Shown here: piece after piece, positions 1-10,167 of the stretch
Layout: each line of letters begins with the position of its first letter
How positions within the stretch are numbered: the first letter of the stretch is position 1
NCBI GenBank assembly: GCA_903893565.1
Contig: CAITMU010000128.1
Coordinates: 1 to 46,700 of the forward strand
DNA length: 46,700 nucleotides
Reading direction: 5' to 3'
From: an uncultured beta proteobacterium
GTDB taxonomy: Bacteria; Pseudomonadota; Gammaproteobacteria; Burkholderiales; SG8-41
The notes under the pieces: generated by a model
The model's database searches: none
Told to the model about the DNA's origin: nothing
What the model saw: the letters and a program-made list of their open reading frames with translations, nothing else
Made by a program: the position numbers and the translations under genes

Positions 1-61
1 ACTCGAACCCGCGACCCCCGGCGTGACAGGCCGGTATTCTAACCAACTGAACTACCACTCC
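1..61 (-). tRNA. tRNA-Asp (anticodon GTC), 3' part cut by window edge
   Basis: Read on the minus strand, the sequence begins GGAGTGGTAGTTCAGTTGG (acceptor 5' strand and D arm). It continues through an anticodon stem with the loop CTGTCAC, giving anticodon GTC, and a T arm containing GGTTCGAGT. The last part of the T arm and the 3' acceptor strand lie outside the window. It is 63 nt beyond tRNA-Val and in the same direction, so the two are probably transcribed together after lon. Confidence 0.95.
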
Positions 62-124
62 TTACTACAAAAGCATTTGTAAAAAAAATCCCATCAATGA
101 ACCACTGTTGCATACCCAGTCTAA

Positions 125-200
125 TGGTGGGTGCTGACGGGGTCGAACCGCCGACATTCGCCTTGTAAGGGCGACGCTCTACCAACTGAGCTAAGCACCC
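125..200 (-). tRNA. tRNA-Val (anticodon TAC)
   Basis: A complete 76-nt cloverleaf on the minus strand. The acceptor stem GGGTGCT pairs with AGCACCC, the D arm contains TAGCTCAGTTGGTAGAGC, the anticodon loop CTTACAA gives anticodon TAC, and the T arm contains GGTTCGACC. The 3' CCA is encoded (125-127 on the plus strand as TGG). It lies 81 nt downstream of the lon stop codon. Confidence 0.97.
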
Positions 201-281
201 AATGTCCTGCAAAGTCGTCTATTTTAACGTATTTAACGTCTTTGACCAAGTCAGATGAAGACTTTTTATCTTAAATCTTCA

Positions 282-2708
282 TCAATGTTTAAGCGCATCT
301 GTAGCGACCGGGGCCGGGGCCGCGGGTGCTGGAGCCGTAACAATCGGCTGATCCGGCAAAGGCTGAGGCTTACGCTCCAGAGCCAATTCCAAAACATTAT
401 CAATCCACTTGACCGGATGAATATCCAACCGATTTTTAATGTTATCAGGAATCTCTACGAGATCTTTTACATTTTCCTCGGGGATTAAAACCATCTTAAT
501 GCCTCCCCGGTGCGCGGCGAGCAACTTTTCCTTTAAGCCCCCAATAGGCAATACTTCCCCACGAAGTGTTATCTCACCTGTCATCGCTACATCAGCGCGC
601 ACAGGAATACCCGTGAGCATGGAGACCATAGCCGTACAAATACCGATTCCAGCACTGGGCCCATCCTTAGGCGTTGCCCCTTCAGGCAAGTGAACATGGA
701 TATCGTTTTTCTGATAAAACTCTGGATTGATCCCTAGCCGTTGCGAACGGTTTCTCACGACGGATAGTGCGGCCTGCACTGATTCTTGCATCACCTCGCC
801 TAGCTTACCGGTCGTCGTCATCTTGCCCTTACCTGGCATCATGATCGCTTCAATCGATAGCAACTCACCGCCCACTTCGGTCCATGCCAAACCATTGACT
901 TGACCGACTTGGTTTTTCTTTTCCGCTATACCGTAATTGTAACGACGAACACCACAGTACTTATCCAGGTTACGAGCACTGATTGATAACTTTTTAGCCT
1001 TGTCACCCGATTTAACCAACTCGGTGACCACCTTACGGCAAACCTTAGACAATTCTCGCTCTAAGGCACGCACTCCAGCCTCACGCGTATAGTACCGCAC
1101 GATATCTCGGACCGCACTTTCAGTCACCGAAATCTCACTGTCTTTTAGACCATGACTTTTTGTCAATTTAGGCAAGAGGTGGTTTTGCGCGATCTTGACC
1201 TTTTCATCCTCAGTGTAGCCCGACAAACGGATCACTTCCATCCGATCGAGTAACGCAGGCGGAATATTCAAGGTGTTTGCCGTTGCAACAAACATCACAT
1301 CGGACAAATCGTATTCAACCTCAACATAGTGGTCGACAAACGTATGATTTTGCTCAGGGTCTAATACTTCTAGCAACGCACTAGAAGGATCCCCTCTGAA
1401 GTCCATACCCAACTTATCGACTTCATCCAAAAGAAACAGCGGATTACGTACACCCACCTTGGACATGTTTTGTAAAATTTTCCCCGGCATAGAACCAATA
1501 TAAGTTCTGCGATGGCCACGAATTTCCGCCTCGTCGCGCACCCCGCCTAAAGCCATACGCACAAATTTTCGGTTGGTGGCCTTGGCAATCGATTGTCCTA
1601 AGGAGGTTTTACCCACCCCTGGTGCTCCCACGAGACAAAGTATAGGAGCCTTCACCTTATCTACCCGCTGCTGCACGGCCAGATACTCAATAATACGTTC
1701 TTTCACTTTTTCCAGACCATCGTGGTCCTTATCGAGTATTTTTTCTGCTACCCCCAGATCAATACTAATCTTGCTTTTTTTACGCCACGGCAAGCCAATC
1801 AATGCGTCCAAGTAATTTCTCACTACTGTGGCTTCTGCCGACATGGGAGACATGAGTTTTAACTTCTTAAGCTCCGACTCCGCTTTCTTTAAAGCCTCCT
1901 TGGGCATCCGAGCTTCATTGATTCGCTTGAGCATATCGTCATGATCAGCACCCTCTTCACCCTCACCTAATTCTTTTTGAATCGCCTTCACTTGCTCGTT
2001 CAAATAGTACTCACGCTGCGATTTTTCCATTTGACGTTTCACACGTCCGCGAATGCGCTTTTCCACTTGTAAAATGTCTAACTCGCCATCAACTAATTTC
2101 AAAAGATGATCCAGTCGGGCTTTCACATCAAACATCTCGAGCACTTCTTGTTTTTGCTCCAACTTCAAAGGCAAATGCGCTGCAATCTGATCCGCAAGAC
2201 GACTCGCCTCATCGATACCCGCAATGGAGGTCAGGATTTCTGGAGGTATCTTTTTATTCAACTTCACATACTGATCAAACTGCTGCACCATCGTGCGACG
2301 CATCGCTTCGACCTCTTTATCCTGATCGACTTCAATGGTGATGGGCGTCACGGTGGTCATGAAGTGCGTTTGCACATCGCTCACCTCTCCAATGCGAGCG
2401 CGTTGCGAGCCTTCTACCAATACTTTAACCGTCCCATCCGGTAACTTGAGCATCTGCAGTATCGTCGCTATGGCCCCTATGGCATATAAATCCTCTGCCC
2501 CCGGCTCGTCTTTAGCCGCAGAGCGCTGCGCCACCAACATGATGCTTTTCCCAGACTCCATCGCCGCCTCCAAGGCTTTGATAGACTTCGGGCGCCCCAC
2601 AAAGAGGGGGATAACCATATGAGGAAATACCACCACATCTCGCAAAGGCAAGAGCGGCATTTGCAAAGGTTGGGTAAGACTTGGAGCAATAGTTGCCAGT
2701 TCAGTCAT
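282..2708 (-). CDS. lon: ATP-dependent protease Lon
   Basis: This is the 808-residue homohexameric cytosolic AAA+ serine protease that degrades damaged and selected regulatory proteins. The N-terminal substrate-binding LON domain starts at [15 protein letters not shown] (about residues 18-32). The AAA+ module has Walker [10 protein letters not shown] (about 360-370) and Walker [12 protein letters not shown]. The C-terminal protease domain carries the catalytic Ser in [10 protein letters not shown] and the catalytic Lys in [14 protein letters not shown]. Length matches the family (about 780-810). It is the last protein gene of the tig-clpP-clpX-lon run, 125 nt after clpX, so it may have its own promoter; an inverted repeat GTGGGGG/CCCCCAC lies in that gap (2761-2792). 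Heat-shock control is usual for the family, but no clear sigma-32 box was identified here. Confidence 0.98.
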   Translation of the reverse strand: MTELATIAPSLTQPLQMPLLPLRDVVVFPHMVIPLFVGRPKSIKALEAAMESGKSIMLVAQRSAAKDEPGAEDLYAIGAIATILQMLKLPDGTVKVLVEGSQRARIGEVSDVQTHFMTTVTPITIEVDQDKEVEAMRRTMVQQFDQYVKLNKKIPPEILTSIAGIDEASRLADQIAAHLPLKLEQKQEVLEMFDVKARLDHLLKLVDGELDILQVEKRIRGRVKRQMEKSQREYYLNEQVKAIQKELGEGEEGADHDDMLKRINEARMPKEALKKAESELKKLKLMSPMSAEATVVRNYLDALIGLPWRKKSKISIDLGVAEKILDKDHDGLEKVKERIIEYLAVQQRVDKVKAPILCLVGAPGVGKTSLGQSIAKATNRKFVRMALGGVRDEAEIRGHRRTYIGSMPGKILQNMSKVGVRNPLFLLDEVDKLGMDFRGDPSSALLEVLDPEQNHTFVDHYVEVEYDLSDVMFVATANTLNIPPALLDRMEVIRLSGYTEDEKVKIAQNHLLPKLTKSHGLKDSEISVTESAVRDIVRYYTREAGVRALERELSKVCRKVVTELVKSGDKAKKLSISARNLDKYCGVRRYNYGIAEKKNQVGQVNGLAWTEVGGELLSIEAIMMPGKGKMTTTGKLGEVMQESVQAALSVVRNRSQRLGINPEFYQKNDIHVHLPEGATPKDGPSAGIGICTAMVSMLTGIPVRADVAMTGEITLRGEVLPIGGLKEKLLAAHRGGIKMVLIPEENVKDLVEIPDNIKNRLDIHPVKWIDNVLELALERKPQPLPDQPIVTAPAPAAPAPVATDALKH

Positions 2709-2833
2709 GGTCAGTTTTACCTAAAAAAACAAAATCAATTAATTCCTACATTCATTACAAGTGGGGGGAAACTACTCACAATCAACCCCCACCGCCGATT
2801 AAATAATACCGATTAAAACCTTTAAAACGCTTT

Positions 2834-4108
2834 CTAGCCTGCCTGAGCGCCAGAGGCCACTTTAGGCGGTTCCGAATAGATGAGCAATGGCGCGGTGTCA
2901 CCCGTGATCGTCGATTCATCAACAACGACCTTAGTCACGTTTTGCAAGGAAGGTAGATCAAACATCGTATTTAGTAGCGTATTTTCTAAAATCGAACGTA
3001 AGCCCCGAGCCCCCGTCTTACGCTCAATGGCTTTTTTCGCAATCGCCCTAAGCGCAGCGTCGCGAATCTCCAACTCCGCTCCCTCCATACTAAACATTTT
3101 TTGATATTGCTTGATTAACGCATTCTTAGGCTTGGTCAATATCTCAATCAACGCATCGATATCTAACTCACCCAAGGTCGCCACCACGGGCAAACGTCCC
3201 ACAAACTCAGGAATTAAGCCAAATTTAATCAAATCCTCAGGCTGCACCTCTCGTAGCACCTTCGTAATACTCTTACGATCATCATGACTACGCACTTCGG
3301 CACCAAATCCAATACCACCCTTTTCCGAACGGGCACGAATCACTTTTTCCAAACCGTCAAATGCTCCCCCCACAATAAATAAAATATTGGTGGTATCGAC
3401 TTGAACAAATTCTTGGTTCGGGTGCTTACGCCCGCCCTGAGGCGGCACCGAGGCGGTCGTGCCTTCAATTAATTTGAGTAACGCCTGCTGCACACCCTCG
3501 CCAGAGACATCACGGGTGATCGAGGGGTTGTCCGATTTACGCGAAATCTTATCAATCTCATCAATGTAGACGATCCCACGCTGCGCTTTTTCGACATCGT
3601 AATCGCATTTTTGCAATAATTTCTGAATGATATTTTCTACATCCTCCCCTACATAGCCGGCTTCCGTCAAAGTGGTTGCATCGGCCATGACAAAGGGCAC
3701 GTTGAGCAATCGGGCCAAAGTCTGTGCCAGTAAAGTCTTACCGGAGCCCGTGGGGCCGACTAACAAGATATTGGATTTTGACAACTCAATATCATCGTTT
3801 TTCGTGGCAGTTTTAAGCCGCTTGTAGTGGTTGTAGACCGCCACCGAAAGGATTTTTTTAGCCACCTCTTGACCAATCACATATTGATCGAGAATGGCCC
3901 TGATTTCATGGGGCACCGGTAATTCTGACTTAGCCCCCTTAGCGCCTTTATCGCCTTGGATCTCCTCACGGATGATGTCATTGCATAATTCGATACATTC
4001 ATTACAAATAAAAACTGAGGGCCCTGCTATGAGCTTACGTACTTCGTGCTGACTTTTTCCACAGAATGAGCAATACAGTAATTTTTCACCGCTCGCTTTT
4101 TCCGACAT
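2834..4108 (-). CDS. clpX: ClpX, ATPase subunit of the ClpXP protease
   Basis: This is the 424-residue AAA+ unfoldase that recognises tagged substrates and feeds them into ClpP. The N-terminal zinc-binding domain shows the CxxC...CxxC pattern (CSFCGKS near residue 13, CNECIELC near 35). Walker A is [10 protein letters not shown] (about 118-127), the pore loop is GYVGED, Walker B is [10 protein letters not shown], and sensor/box VII regions follow. The C-terminus carries the usual small AAA+ subdomain ending near MFDLPS. It lies 47 nt downstream of clpP in the same direction, consistent with one tig-clpP-clpX transcript. Nothing is unusual about it. Confidence 0.98.
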   Translation of the reverse strand: MSEKASGEKLLYCSFCGKSQHEVRKLIAGPSVFICNECIELCNDIIREEIQGDKGAKGAKSELPVPHEIRAILDQYVIGQEVAKKILSVAVYNHYKRLKTATKNDDIELSKSNILLVGPTGSGKTLLAQTLARLLNVPFVMADATTLTEAGYVGEDVENIIQKLLQKCDYDVEKAQRGIVYIDEIDKISRKSDNPSITRDVSGEGVQQALLKLIEGTTASVPPQGGRKHPNQEFVQVDTTNILFIVGGAFDGLEKVIRARSEKGGIGFGAEVRSHDDRKSITKVLREVQPEDLIKFGLIPEFVGRLPVVATLGELDIDALIEILTKPKNALIKQYQKMFSMEGAELEIRDAALRAIAKKAIERKTGARGLRSILENTLLNTMFDLPSLQNVTKVVVDESTITGDTAPLLIYSEPPKVASGAQAG

Positions 4109-4155
4109 TATCTTCGTTCCTCATTGCTGTGTTGCATTGTTCTTCAATCCGCCCC

Positions 4156-4836
4156 TTAATCTTTTTCAGTCGCCGTGCTTTGTACTTCGGCCCGAGAACT
4201 CAAAACTTTATCCACCAAGCCGTAACTAACCGATTGCTCAGCACTGAGGAAATTGTCCCTATCCGTGTCTTTACTCACGGTATCAACCTTTTGCCCGGTG
4301 TGGTGCGCCATAATTTCGTTTAATTTTTTCTTTAAATACAAAATTTCCTTGGCATGAATCTCAATGTCAGAAGCCTGGCCACGAAAGCCCCCTAAAGGCT
4401 GGTGGATCATGACACGAGAATTAGGCAAGCAAAAGCGCTTACCCTTCGCGCCAGCGGTTAATAACAATGCACCCATGCTGGCAGCCTGACCAATGCAAAG
4501 CGTACTGACGTCGGGCTTAATAAACTGCATCGTATCGTAAATAGCCAAACCGGCCGACACAGAGCCACCAGGAGAATTGATGTAAAAGGAAATATCCTTA
4601 TCAGGATTATCCGATTCCAGAAAAAGCAATTGGGCCACCACCAAATTAGCGGTCACTTCATTGACTTCACCCACCAAAAACACCACACGCTCTTTTAATA
4701 AACGGGAATAAATATCATACGAACGCTCACCCCGTCCGCTTTGCTCCACCACCATGGGAATTAACCCGAGAGCACGCGGTTCAAGAGCGCCCCAGGAAGC
4801 CTCAGTCATCGGGTTACTTCCACCGGAAGTTATCAT
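4156..4836 (-). CDS. clpP: ClpP, proteolytic subunit of ATP-dependent Clp protease
   Basis: This 226-residue serine peptidase assembles into a tetradecameric chamber under ClpX. The catalytic triad is visible: Ser in GQAASMGA, His in VMIHQPLGG and Asp in DTDRDNF. The start chosen here overlaps the tig stop codon as ATGA (4833-4836), and its first residues (MIT...) resemble my recollection of Burkholderia ClpP N-termini. An alternative ATG at 4809 (217 residues) has GGTGGAAG a few bases upstream and cannot be excluded. The ATGA overlap suggests translational coupling to trigger factor. Confidence 0.97.
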   Translation of the reverse strand: MITSGGSNPMTEASWGALEPRALGLIPMVVEQSGRGERSYDIYSRLLKERVVFLVGEVNEVTANLVVAQLLFLESDNPDKDISFYINSPGGSVSAGLAIYDTMQFIKPDVSTLCIGQAASMGALLLTAGAKGKRFCLPNSRVMIHQPLGGFRGQASDIEIHAKEILYLKKKLNEIMAHHTGQKVDTVSKDTDRDNFLSAEQSVSYGLVDKVLSSRAEVQSTATEKD

Positions 4837-6149
4837 TTCTTATATCCCATTAGCTCATCAAATGTCATGATCTTATCCACTGTTTGGCCCTTGCCTTGCG
4901 CCCAAGTCACAACATTTTCTTCCAACAATATCATCTCGACTTGCCGCAGTTGATCGGGCTGAGAATAAACCCAAGAGACCACTTCATCAGGATTTTCATA
5001 CGATTGCGCCATTTGCGTCACATGGGCGCGCACTTGATCGGCTGCCGGTTGCAAGGATTCGTGACGGGTCACTTCGGCCAGAATAAGGCCTAACATCACA
5101 CGTCTTTTCGCCTTGGGTTCAAAAATATCACGCGGTATGGGCATATTTTCCTGATTCGGAATACCCCGTTCGATCAACCCCTGACGGGTTTCTTTTTCCA
5201 AAATCTCTAGTTCCGAATCGACCAAAGCCTTGGGCACTTCAACAGGAGTGACCTCAATCAAGGCATCCATCACTTGGGTTTTCATTTGAGACTGCAAGCG
5301 AAACTTCACTTCAGACTCCAAATTCTTTCTCACCTCTTGGAGCAGCTTATCGATACCGCCTTCAACCACCCCTTGTGCCTTTGCAAAAGCCTCATCCAGT
5401 GCAGGCAATTGTGCTGCAGCGACTTCACTGACGGTGACTTCGAATTGGGCTTTTTTGCCTGCCACCTCTTTACCGTGGTAGTCGTCAGGAAATTGCAAAT
5501 CAAAGGTTAAGCTCTGCCCTGCGCTCGCCCCCATCAATTGGGTCTCGAACTCTGGCAACATGCGGCCCTTACCCAAAATCATCGTTTGATTTTCAGCCGT
5601 GCCCCCTGCAAAAGCTTCCCCATCGACTTTACCCACATAGCTAATGGTCAGTCGATCGGTGGCTTCACCGGCACGCAATACGGGCTCATAGGTCGCACTT
5701 TGCTCACGCATGGTTTCAATGGTTTTATTCACATCGGCATCGCTGACTTCAAGACTTAATCGCTCAAAGGTTCGCCCCGCTAAATCTCCCACCTTCACCT
5801 CTGGGTAGACTTCAAAAACCGCTGTAAAGGCAAATTCTGAGGGTTGCGCTGTGCCTTCGGCTACCACCGGCTCAAAAGCCGGGTCGCCCGCAATGCGTAC
5901 GCCACTTTGCTGGACGGCTTCACCAAAACTTTTTTGCAAGCTTTGGCTCAACGCTTCTTGCCTGACATGGAAACCATACTGTTGTTGAAGTATTTTTTGC
6001 GGCACTTTACCGGGCCTAAAACCGGGTAGTTTTGCCGTTTTCGCGATGACTTTCAAACGAGAGGCTACTGCCGTATCCACCTCGGCTGCTGAAACGCTAA
6101 ATGTCAAACGTCGCTCCAAACCACTGACTATCTCAAGATTACCTAACAT
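4833..6149 (-). CDS. tig: trigger factor, ribosome-associated chaperone and prolyl isomerase
   Basis: This 438-residue chaperone binds ribosomal protein L23 at the exit tunnel and shields nascent chains. The ribosome-binding domain contains the signature GFRPGKVP (about residues 43-50). The FKBP-like PPIase domain is in the middle ([16 protein letters not shown] through [18 protein letters not shown]). The helical C-terminal arms occupy the rest. It is the first protein gene after tRNA-Leu, which ends only 33 nt upstream, so tRNA-Leu and tig are probably co-transcribed. The length is normal for the family. Confidence 0.97.
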   Translation of the reverse strand: MLGNLEIVSGLERRLTFSVSAAEVDTAVASRLKVIAKTAKLPGFRPGKVPQKILQQQYGFHVRQEALSQSLQKSFGEAVQQSGVRIAGDPAFEPVVAEGTAQPSEFAFTAVFEVYPEVKVGDLAGRTFERLSLEVSDADVNKTIETMREQSATYEPVLRAGEATDRLTISYVGKVDGEAFAGGTAENQTMILGKGRMLPEFETQLMGASAGQSLTFDLQFPDDYHGKEVAGKKAQFEVTVSEVAAAQLPALDEAFAKAQGVVEGGIDKLLQEVRKNLESEVKFRLQSQMKTQVMDALIEVTPVEVPKALVDSELEILEKETRQGLIERGIPNQENMPIPRDIFEPKAKRRVMLGLILAEVTRHESLQPAADQVRAHVTQMAQSYENPDEVVSWVYSQPDQLRQVEMILLEENVVTWAQGKGQTVDKIMTFDELMGYKK

Positions 6150-6182
6150 GACCTGCAGATCCTTTTATTCTCAAAAAATAAA

Positions 6183-6267
6183 TGGTGCGAAAGAAGGGAC
6201 TCGAACCCCCACGCCTCTCGGCGCCAGAACCTAAATCTGGTGCGTCTACCAATTCCGCCACTCTCGC
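6183..6267 (-). tRNA. tRNA-Leu (anticodon TAG)
   Basis: An 85-nt class II tRNA on the minus strand. The acceptor stem is GCGAGAG with CTTTCGC, and the D arm has TGGTAGACGC. The anticodon stem CCAGA/TCTGG encloses the loop TTTAGGT, giving anticodon TAG. There is a long variable arm (GCGCCGAGAGGCGT) and a T arm with GGTTCGAGTCC. The CCA is encoded at 6183-6185 (TGG on the plus strand). It immediately precedes tig, an arrangement found in other betaproteobacteria. Confidence 0.97.
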
Positions 6268-6337
6268 CTAAATTCCAAGGCTCTCAAAAAGACCCGCAAA
6301 ACCCCTCTTCAGGCCGCATTTTGTCCCCTCTCATTCC

Positions 6338-6357
6338 TTACAATAGTGCGATTGTAA
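6338..6357. promoter_or_regulatory. 7-bp inverted repeat in the tRNA-Leu/hpnC divergent gap
   Basis: TTACAAT and ATTGTAA form perfect 7-bp arms around a 6-nt spacer. The site lies in the 184-bp region between the divergently transcribed tRNA-Leu-tig operon and hpnC. Its position and symmetry would suit an operator, but no regulator gene is nearby and no clear -35/-10 pair could be assigned. It is only a candidate. Confidence 0.3.
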
Positions 6358-6451
6358 TATACTCCCCACTTTAACAACACCCCAGAATACTAAACCTTGA
6401 TCCAAGAACCCCTAGCAAGCCTTTGTTTAAACAAGATGTTTTTATCAAAAA

Positions 6452-7264
6452 ATGGCTGTCGATCATTACGAGAATTTTCCAGTTGCTTCCTGTTTGTTGC
6501 CGCGTCGCTTCAGGCGCCCGGTTCAACTCATCTACCGCTTTGCCCGGCAAGCCGATGATTTTGCTGACGAAGGCGATTGGAGTGTAGACGAAAGGCTCGC
6601 GCTGCTAAAAACCTTTGGAGCCGGACTAAAGGCCATCAAAGACGGTAAATCACCCTTAATTGGCTGGTTTGATGATTTAGGGGAGGTTATTCACGACTAT
6701 AATCTGCCAATTACCCTGTTTGAAGATCTATTATCTGCCTTTGCTCAAGATGTAACCAAAAGCCGTTATCAGGATTTTACTGAGCTAAGCGATTATTGCC
6801 GTCGCTCCGCTAACCCCGTTGGTCGACTGTTGTTGTGTCTTTATGGACAGGCCTCAGACCAACATAACGCATGGAGCGATGCTATTTGCACGAGCCTTCA
6901 ACTCATTAATTTCTGGCAAGATGTCGCCATCGATTATCAAAAAAACCGTATTTATTTTCCACAATGTGACATGAATCAATTTGGCATCACCGAAAAAGAC
7001 CTTCAACAGCCCCCTCAGAGCAAGGCTTGGCAGGCATTAATGCAATTTCAAACTGAACGGGCCGCCGCCCTCATGCAGTCAGGCAAACCCCTCGCGCACG
7101 CCCTACCCGGTCGCTTAGGCATGGAACTACGAATGATCGTGGCGGGTGGGGAACGCATTCTACAAAAAATAAAGGCGGTTGAATTTGACGTCTTTAATCG
7201 GCGCCCTCAACTCAAAGGCTCCGACTGGGGAGTTGTCGTCGTTAATGCTTTGTTTCGATTATGA
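6452..7264 (+). CDS. hpnC: HpnC, squalene-synthase family (hydroxysqualene synthase)
   Basis: A 270-residue trans-isoprenyl diphosphate synthase-fold enzyme. In the bacterial three-step squalene route HpnD makes presqualene diphosphate, HpnC converts it to hydroxysqualene, and HpnE reduces that to squalene. The N-terminus has the HpnC-type ENFPVAS...LLPRR start. The first Asp-rich motif is ADDFADEG (Asp35, 36, 39) and the second is QLINFWQDVAIDYQKNRIYF. The stop codon overlaps the hpnD start as ATGA (7261-7264), so the two are translationally coupled. Squalene is normally used for hopanoids; the cyclase gene is not in this window. Confidence 0.93.
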   Translation: MAVDHYENFPVASCLLPRRFRRPVQLIYRFARQADDFADEGDWSVDERLALLKTFGAGLKAIKDGKSPLIGWFDDLGEVIHDYNLPITLFEDLLSAFAQDVTKSRYQDFTELSDYCRRSANPVGRLLLCLYGQASDQHNAWSDAICTSLQLINFWQDVAIDYQKNRIYFPQCDMNQFGITEKDLQQPPQSKAWQALMQFQTERAAALMQSGKPLAHALPGRLGMELRMIVAGGERILQKIKAVEFDVFNRRPQLKGSDWGVVVVNALFRL

Positions 7265-8094
7265 CCCCTGACCAATACTGCCAACAAAAAGCCGTTGCTT
7301 CGGGCTCGAGCTTTTATTACAGTTTTTTATTTCTTCCCCAAGAGCGTCGTCGCGCGATCATTGCGCTTTATGCCTTTTGTCGTGAAGTCGATGACGTGGT
7401 GGATGAATGCACCGATTTAGGGGTGGCTCGCGTCAAACTTTCTTGGTGGCGAGAAGAAGTCGAACGACTGTATACCCATCAACCCCAACACCCCGTATGC
7501 CAAGCTCTCGCCCAACACATCCAGCCCTTTGGTATCGAAAAAAAACATTTACTCGAATTAATCGATGGCATGGGCATGGATTTAGATTTTAATCGCTACC
7601 CTGACTTTGAAACCCTCAAACTTTACTGCTACCGCGCCGCTGGGGTAGTCGGATTAATGTCTGCCGCCATCTTTGGCTACGAGAAGCCCGAAACCCAGGA
7701 GTATGCCCCGCTCTTAGGACTGGCCTTCCAACTGACCAACATTATTCGCGATGTCGGCGAGGATGCTCGCCGCAACCGCATTTATCTACCCTTGGATGAA
7801 CTCGAGCGCTTTGGTGTCAGCGAAGCCGATATCCAAAACGCGCGGGAAAGTGAGCCCTTTCATCGATTGATGCAATTCCAAATCGACCGAGCACTATCAC
7901 TGTACGATGAAGCCTTTGCAAAACTCCCCTCATCCGATCGCCGGCAACAAATTCCGGGTATTATCATGGCCGGCATTTATCGCACAGTGCTAGAGGAAAT
8001 AAGAGACAGTGGGTGCCACGTTCTTAAAGAAAGAGTCTCCCTCACCCCTTTAAGAAAACTCTGGATCGCGTTAAAAATATGGCTTAAAGGCTAA
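7261..8094 (+). CDS. hpnD: HpnD, presqualene diphosphate synthase
   Basis: This 277-residue enzyme condenses two farnesyl diphosphates to presqualene diphosphate. It shows the Asp-rich motif CREVDDVVDE and the second motif TNIIRDVGEDARRNRIYLP, both Mg-diphosphate-binding signatures. It begins inside the hpnC stop codon. It ends 118 nt before an unrelated SDR gene, so the usual hpnCDE run is broken here and hpnE follows about 2 kb later on the same strand. Confidence 0.93.
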   Translation: MTPDQYCQQKAVASGSSFYYSFLFLPQERRRAIIALYAFCREVDDVVDECTDLGVARVKLSWWREEVERLYTHQPQHPVCQALAQHIQPFGIEKKHLLELIDGMGMDLDFNRYPDFETLKLYCYRAAGVVGLMSAAIFGYEKPETQEYAPLLGLAFQLTNIIRDVGEDARRNRIYLPLDELERFGVSEADIQNARESEPFHRLMQFQIDRALSLYDEAFAKLPSSDRRQQIPGIIMAGIYRTVLEEIRDSGCHVLKERVSLTPLRKLWIALKIWLKG

Positions 8095-8212
8095 ACCCAG
8101 GTTTGCAAGACTGTAGCGATGGATCGTGTATCTACAAACTCGCTAACCCACAAAACACAACCCTCAAACCGACAAAATACCACCCACCCTACATCGACTG
8201 GAGATTAAACCC

Positions 8213-8968
8213 ATGGACCTGAAACTTAATCAAAAAACAGCTCTGATCACCGGTGCGAGCCAAGGCATTGGACGCGCCATCGCCAAGGCACTCGCCGTCG
8301 AAGGTGTGCAAACCTGTATTACCGCCCGACGTAAAAATCTACTCGAAACCTTATCGGCTGAGATTGTTGCCGCGGGTGGCAAAAAGCCTGAAATCATACT
8401 CTTTGATGTCATGCAAGCCGAGGCCCCCGCACAAATGGCCGCCGCCGCCACCAAAGCCTTAGGGCACGTTGATATTCTTATTAATAGCGCAGGTGGCAGC
8501 AAAGGCACCATCACGGTTGAAACGCCCAATGAGGCTTGGGAAGAATCCATGATTCTTAATTTTGATCGGGTTCGTCAACTCACCCATGCCCTATTACCCG
8601 GTATGATCGAGCGCCAGTGGGGACGCATCATTAACATCAGCGGTAAATCAGAACCCGATGCACTGATCGCAGCCACCCCAACCAAAGCAGCCATTCATGC
8701 TTGGTCCAAGGGCCTCTCCCGCTCCATCGGCCCGCATGGCATCACGATCAATTGCATTCCACCCGGACGCATCATGAGTGAGCAAATTTTAAGAAAATAC
8801 TCCCCTGAATTTCGTGCCCATCAATCGGCGACAGAAATCCCCGTTGGCCGTTACGGCGAACCCGAGGAGTTAGCCGCCCTTGCGGTCTTTTTAGCCTCCC
8901 CCGTCGCCGCCTATATCACGGGCACTGTCATGCCTGTCGATGGGGGACTGCGACGCTACGCTTTTTAG
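8213..8968 (+). CDS. SDR-family protein lacking the catalytic tyrosine
   Basis: A 251-residue short-chain dehydrogenase fold. The NAD(P)-binding TGASQGIG is at residues 14-21, NSAGG at 91-95, the conserved Asn at 116 and INISGKSE at 140-147. The YxxxK signature is degenerate: Lys158 is kept (TPTKAA) but the position of the catalytic Tyr is Ala154. The downstream NCIPPGRIMSEQ matches a subfamily I recall from Burkholderiales, so the change is probably a subfamily trait rather than decay. The reading frame is intact and an SD-like GGAG lies upstream. The neighbouring PrpF-like isomerase suggests a shared carboxylic acid pathway. Its activity is unknown. Confidence 0.85.
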   Translation: MDLKLNQKTALITGASQGIGRAIAKALAVEGVQTCITARRKNLLETLSAEIVAAGGKKPEIILFDVMQAEAPAQMAAAATKALGHVDILINSAGGSKGTITVETPNEAWEESMILNFDRVRQLTHALLPGMIERQWGRIINISGKSEPDALIAATPTKAAIHAWSKGLSRSIGPHGITINCIPPGRIMSEQILRKYSPEFRAHQSATEIPVGRYGEPEELAALAVFLASPVAAYITGTVMPVDGGLRRYAF

Positions 8969-9033
8969 CGCCCTGACCCTACCACTGAGTCTTTAGCCCA
9001 TTAACCGATCTACCCACTGGAAAGACCTTCTCG

Positions 9034-10122
9034 ATGCAAACCAAAATTCCTTGTGTCATCATGCGCGGTGGCACCTCACGTGGTCCTTTTTTTAAGCTCA
9101 CCGATTTACCCCAAGATGAAAAAACCCGCGACGAGGTTCTTTTATCCGTCATGGGCTCGCCTCATGAAATACAAATCGATGGCATTGGTGGCGCACAGTC
9201 CGTGACGAGCAAGGTGGCCATCATTAGCCGTTCAACGCGTCCCAACACGGACATCGATTACCTCTTCGCACAAGTCGAGATCAATGAGCATCGCGTCGAT
9301 ACCAAACCCAATTGCGGCAATATGTTAGTGGCGGTAGGCCCATTTGCCATTGAGTCTGGTTTACTCCCAGCGCAAGGCAACGAAACGACCGTCAGAATTT
9401 ACAACGTCAACACCCAATCCCTGGTTGAAGCGATCGTGCAAACGCCTGGGGGTATCGTCAACTATGAGGGCGAAGTCAGCATTGATGGGGTCCCGGGAAC
9501 GGCCGCCCCGGTGGGAATTAACTTTACGAACGCCATTGGCTCTGTCACAAAAAAATTACTCCCTACCGGAAAAGCCCTCGATGTGATCGATGGGGTCGAG
9601 GTGAGCTGTGTCGATGTTGCTATGCCGATGGTTTTGATGAACGCACAAGACTTTGGCAAAACCGGTTACGAAACGGCCAATGAATTGGATGCCGACACGG
9701 CGTTGATGCAACGCATGGAAGCCATTCGTTTACAGGCCGGGATACTGATGGGGATGGGCGATGTCTCCAAAGCTGTGGTCCCCAAAGTAGGCCTATTGGC
9801 TCGGCCACGGGCCGGGGGTACGATCAGTTCTCGTTACTTCGTTCCCCATGCCTGCCACAAAGCCCATGCCGTCACGGGCACCGTGTGTGTGGCCTCGGCC
9901 TGCGCCATTCCTGGCACAATCGCTGAAAAAATCACCCACTTAAGTCAATCACCTCAAGGGATTTTACAAATCGAACACCCTTCCGGGAAAATTGCCATCG
10001 ATCTGGACGCTGACTTTACTCAGGGCCAACAACATTTACGTCGGGCTGCCCTGGTGAGAACGGCTAGGCGTATTTTTGAGGGCCACGTGTTCGTGCCTAG
10101 CCGTATTTGGTCAGGGCACTAA
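9034..10122 (+). CDS. PrpF/GalD-like isomerase (4-oxalomesaconate tautomerase type)
   Basis: This 362-residue protein belongs to the PrpF family (diaminopimelate-epimerase-like fold), whose members shift C=C bonds in tricarboxylates such as 2-methylaconitate or 4-oxalomesaconate. MRGGTSRGPFF is at residues 10-20, GIGGAQSVTSKVAIIS at 50-65 and KPNCGNML at 91-98. The pair Lys60/Cys94 has the same 34-residue spacing as the catalytic Lys73/Cys107 of PrpF. The NCGNML region looks closer to GalD-type tautomerases than to PrpF, but the substrate is inferred only. It sits between hpnD and hpnE on the same strand, 65 nt after the SDR. Confidence 0.88.
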   Translation: MQTKIPCVIMRGGTSRGPFFKLTDLPQDEKTRDEVLLSVMGSPHEIQIDGIGGAQSVTSKVAIISRSTRPNTDIDYLFAQVEINEHRVDTKPNCGNMLVAVGPFAIESGLLPAQGNETTVRIYNVNTQSLVEAIVQTPGGIVNYEGEVSIDGVPGTAAPVGINFTNAIGSVTKKLLPTGKALDVIDGVEVSCVDVAMPMVLMNAQDFGKTGYETANELDADTALMQRMEAIRLQAGILMGMGDVSKAVVPKVGLLARPRAGGTISSRYFVPHACHKAHAVTGTVCVASACAIPGTIAEKITHLSQSPQGILQIEHPSGKIAIDLDADFTQGQQHLRRAALVRTARRIFEGHVFVPSRIWSGH

Positions 10123-10167
10123 GTCGTCGGCCTCGCCTTTTTTTCCAAACACTCAGTGAAGCCCTAG

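Noticed and set aside
1..200. tRNA-Val/tRNA-Asp pair as an integration site for a genomic island
   Set aside because: No integrase, attachment repeat or foreign-looking gene is next to them in the window, and the tRNA-tig-clp-lon order is a normal core arrangement.
254..283. GATGAAGA/TCTTCATC inverted repeat at the lon stop codon as a terminator
   Set aside because: The loop is long, the stem is AT-rich and no T-run follows on the minus strand. It overlaps the stop codon and lies before tRNA-Val, so termination there is doubtful.
2761..2792. GTGGGGG/CCCCCAC inverted repeat between clpX and lon as a terminator
   Set aside because: An 18-nt loop and no T-run on the minus strand. It may be chance or part of a lon promoter region, which could not be resolved.
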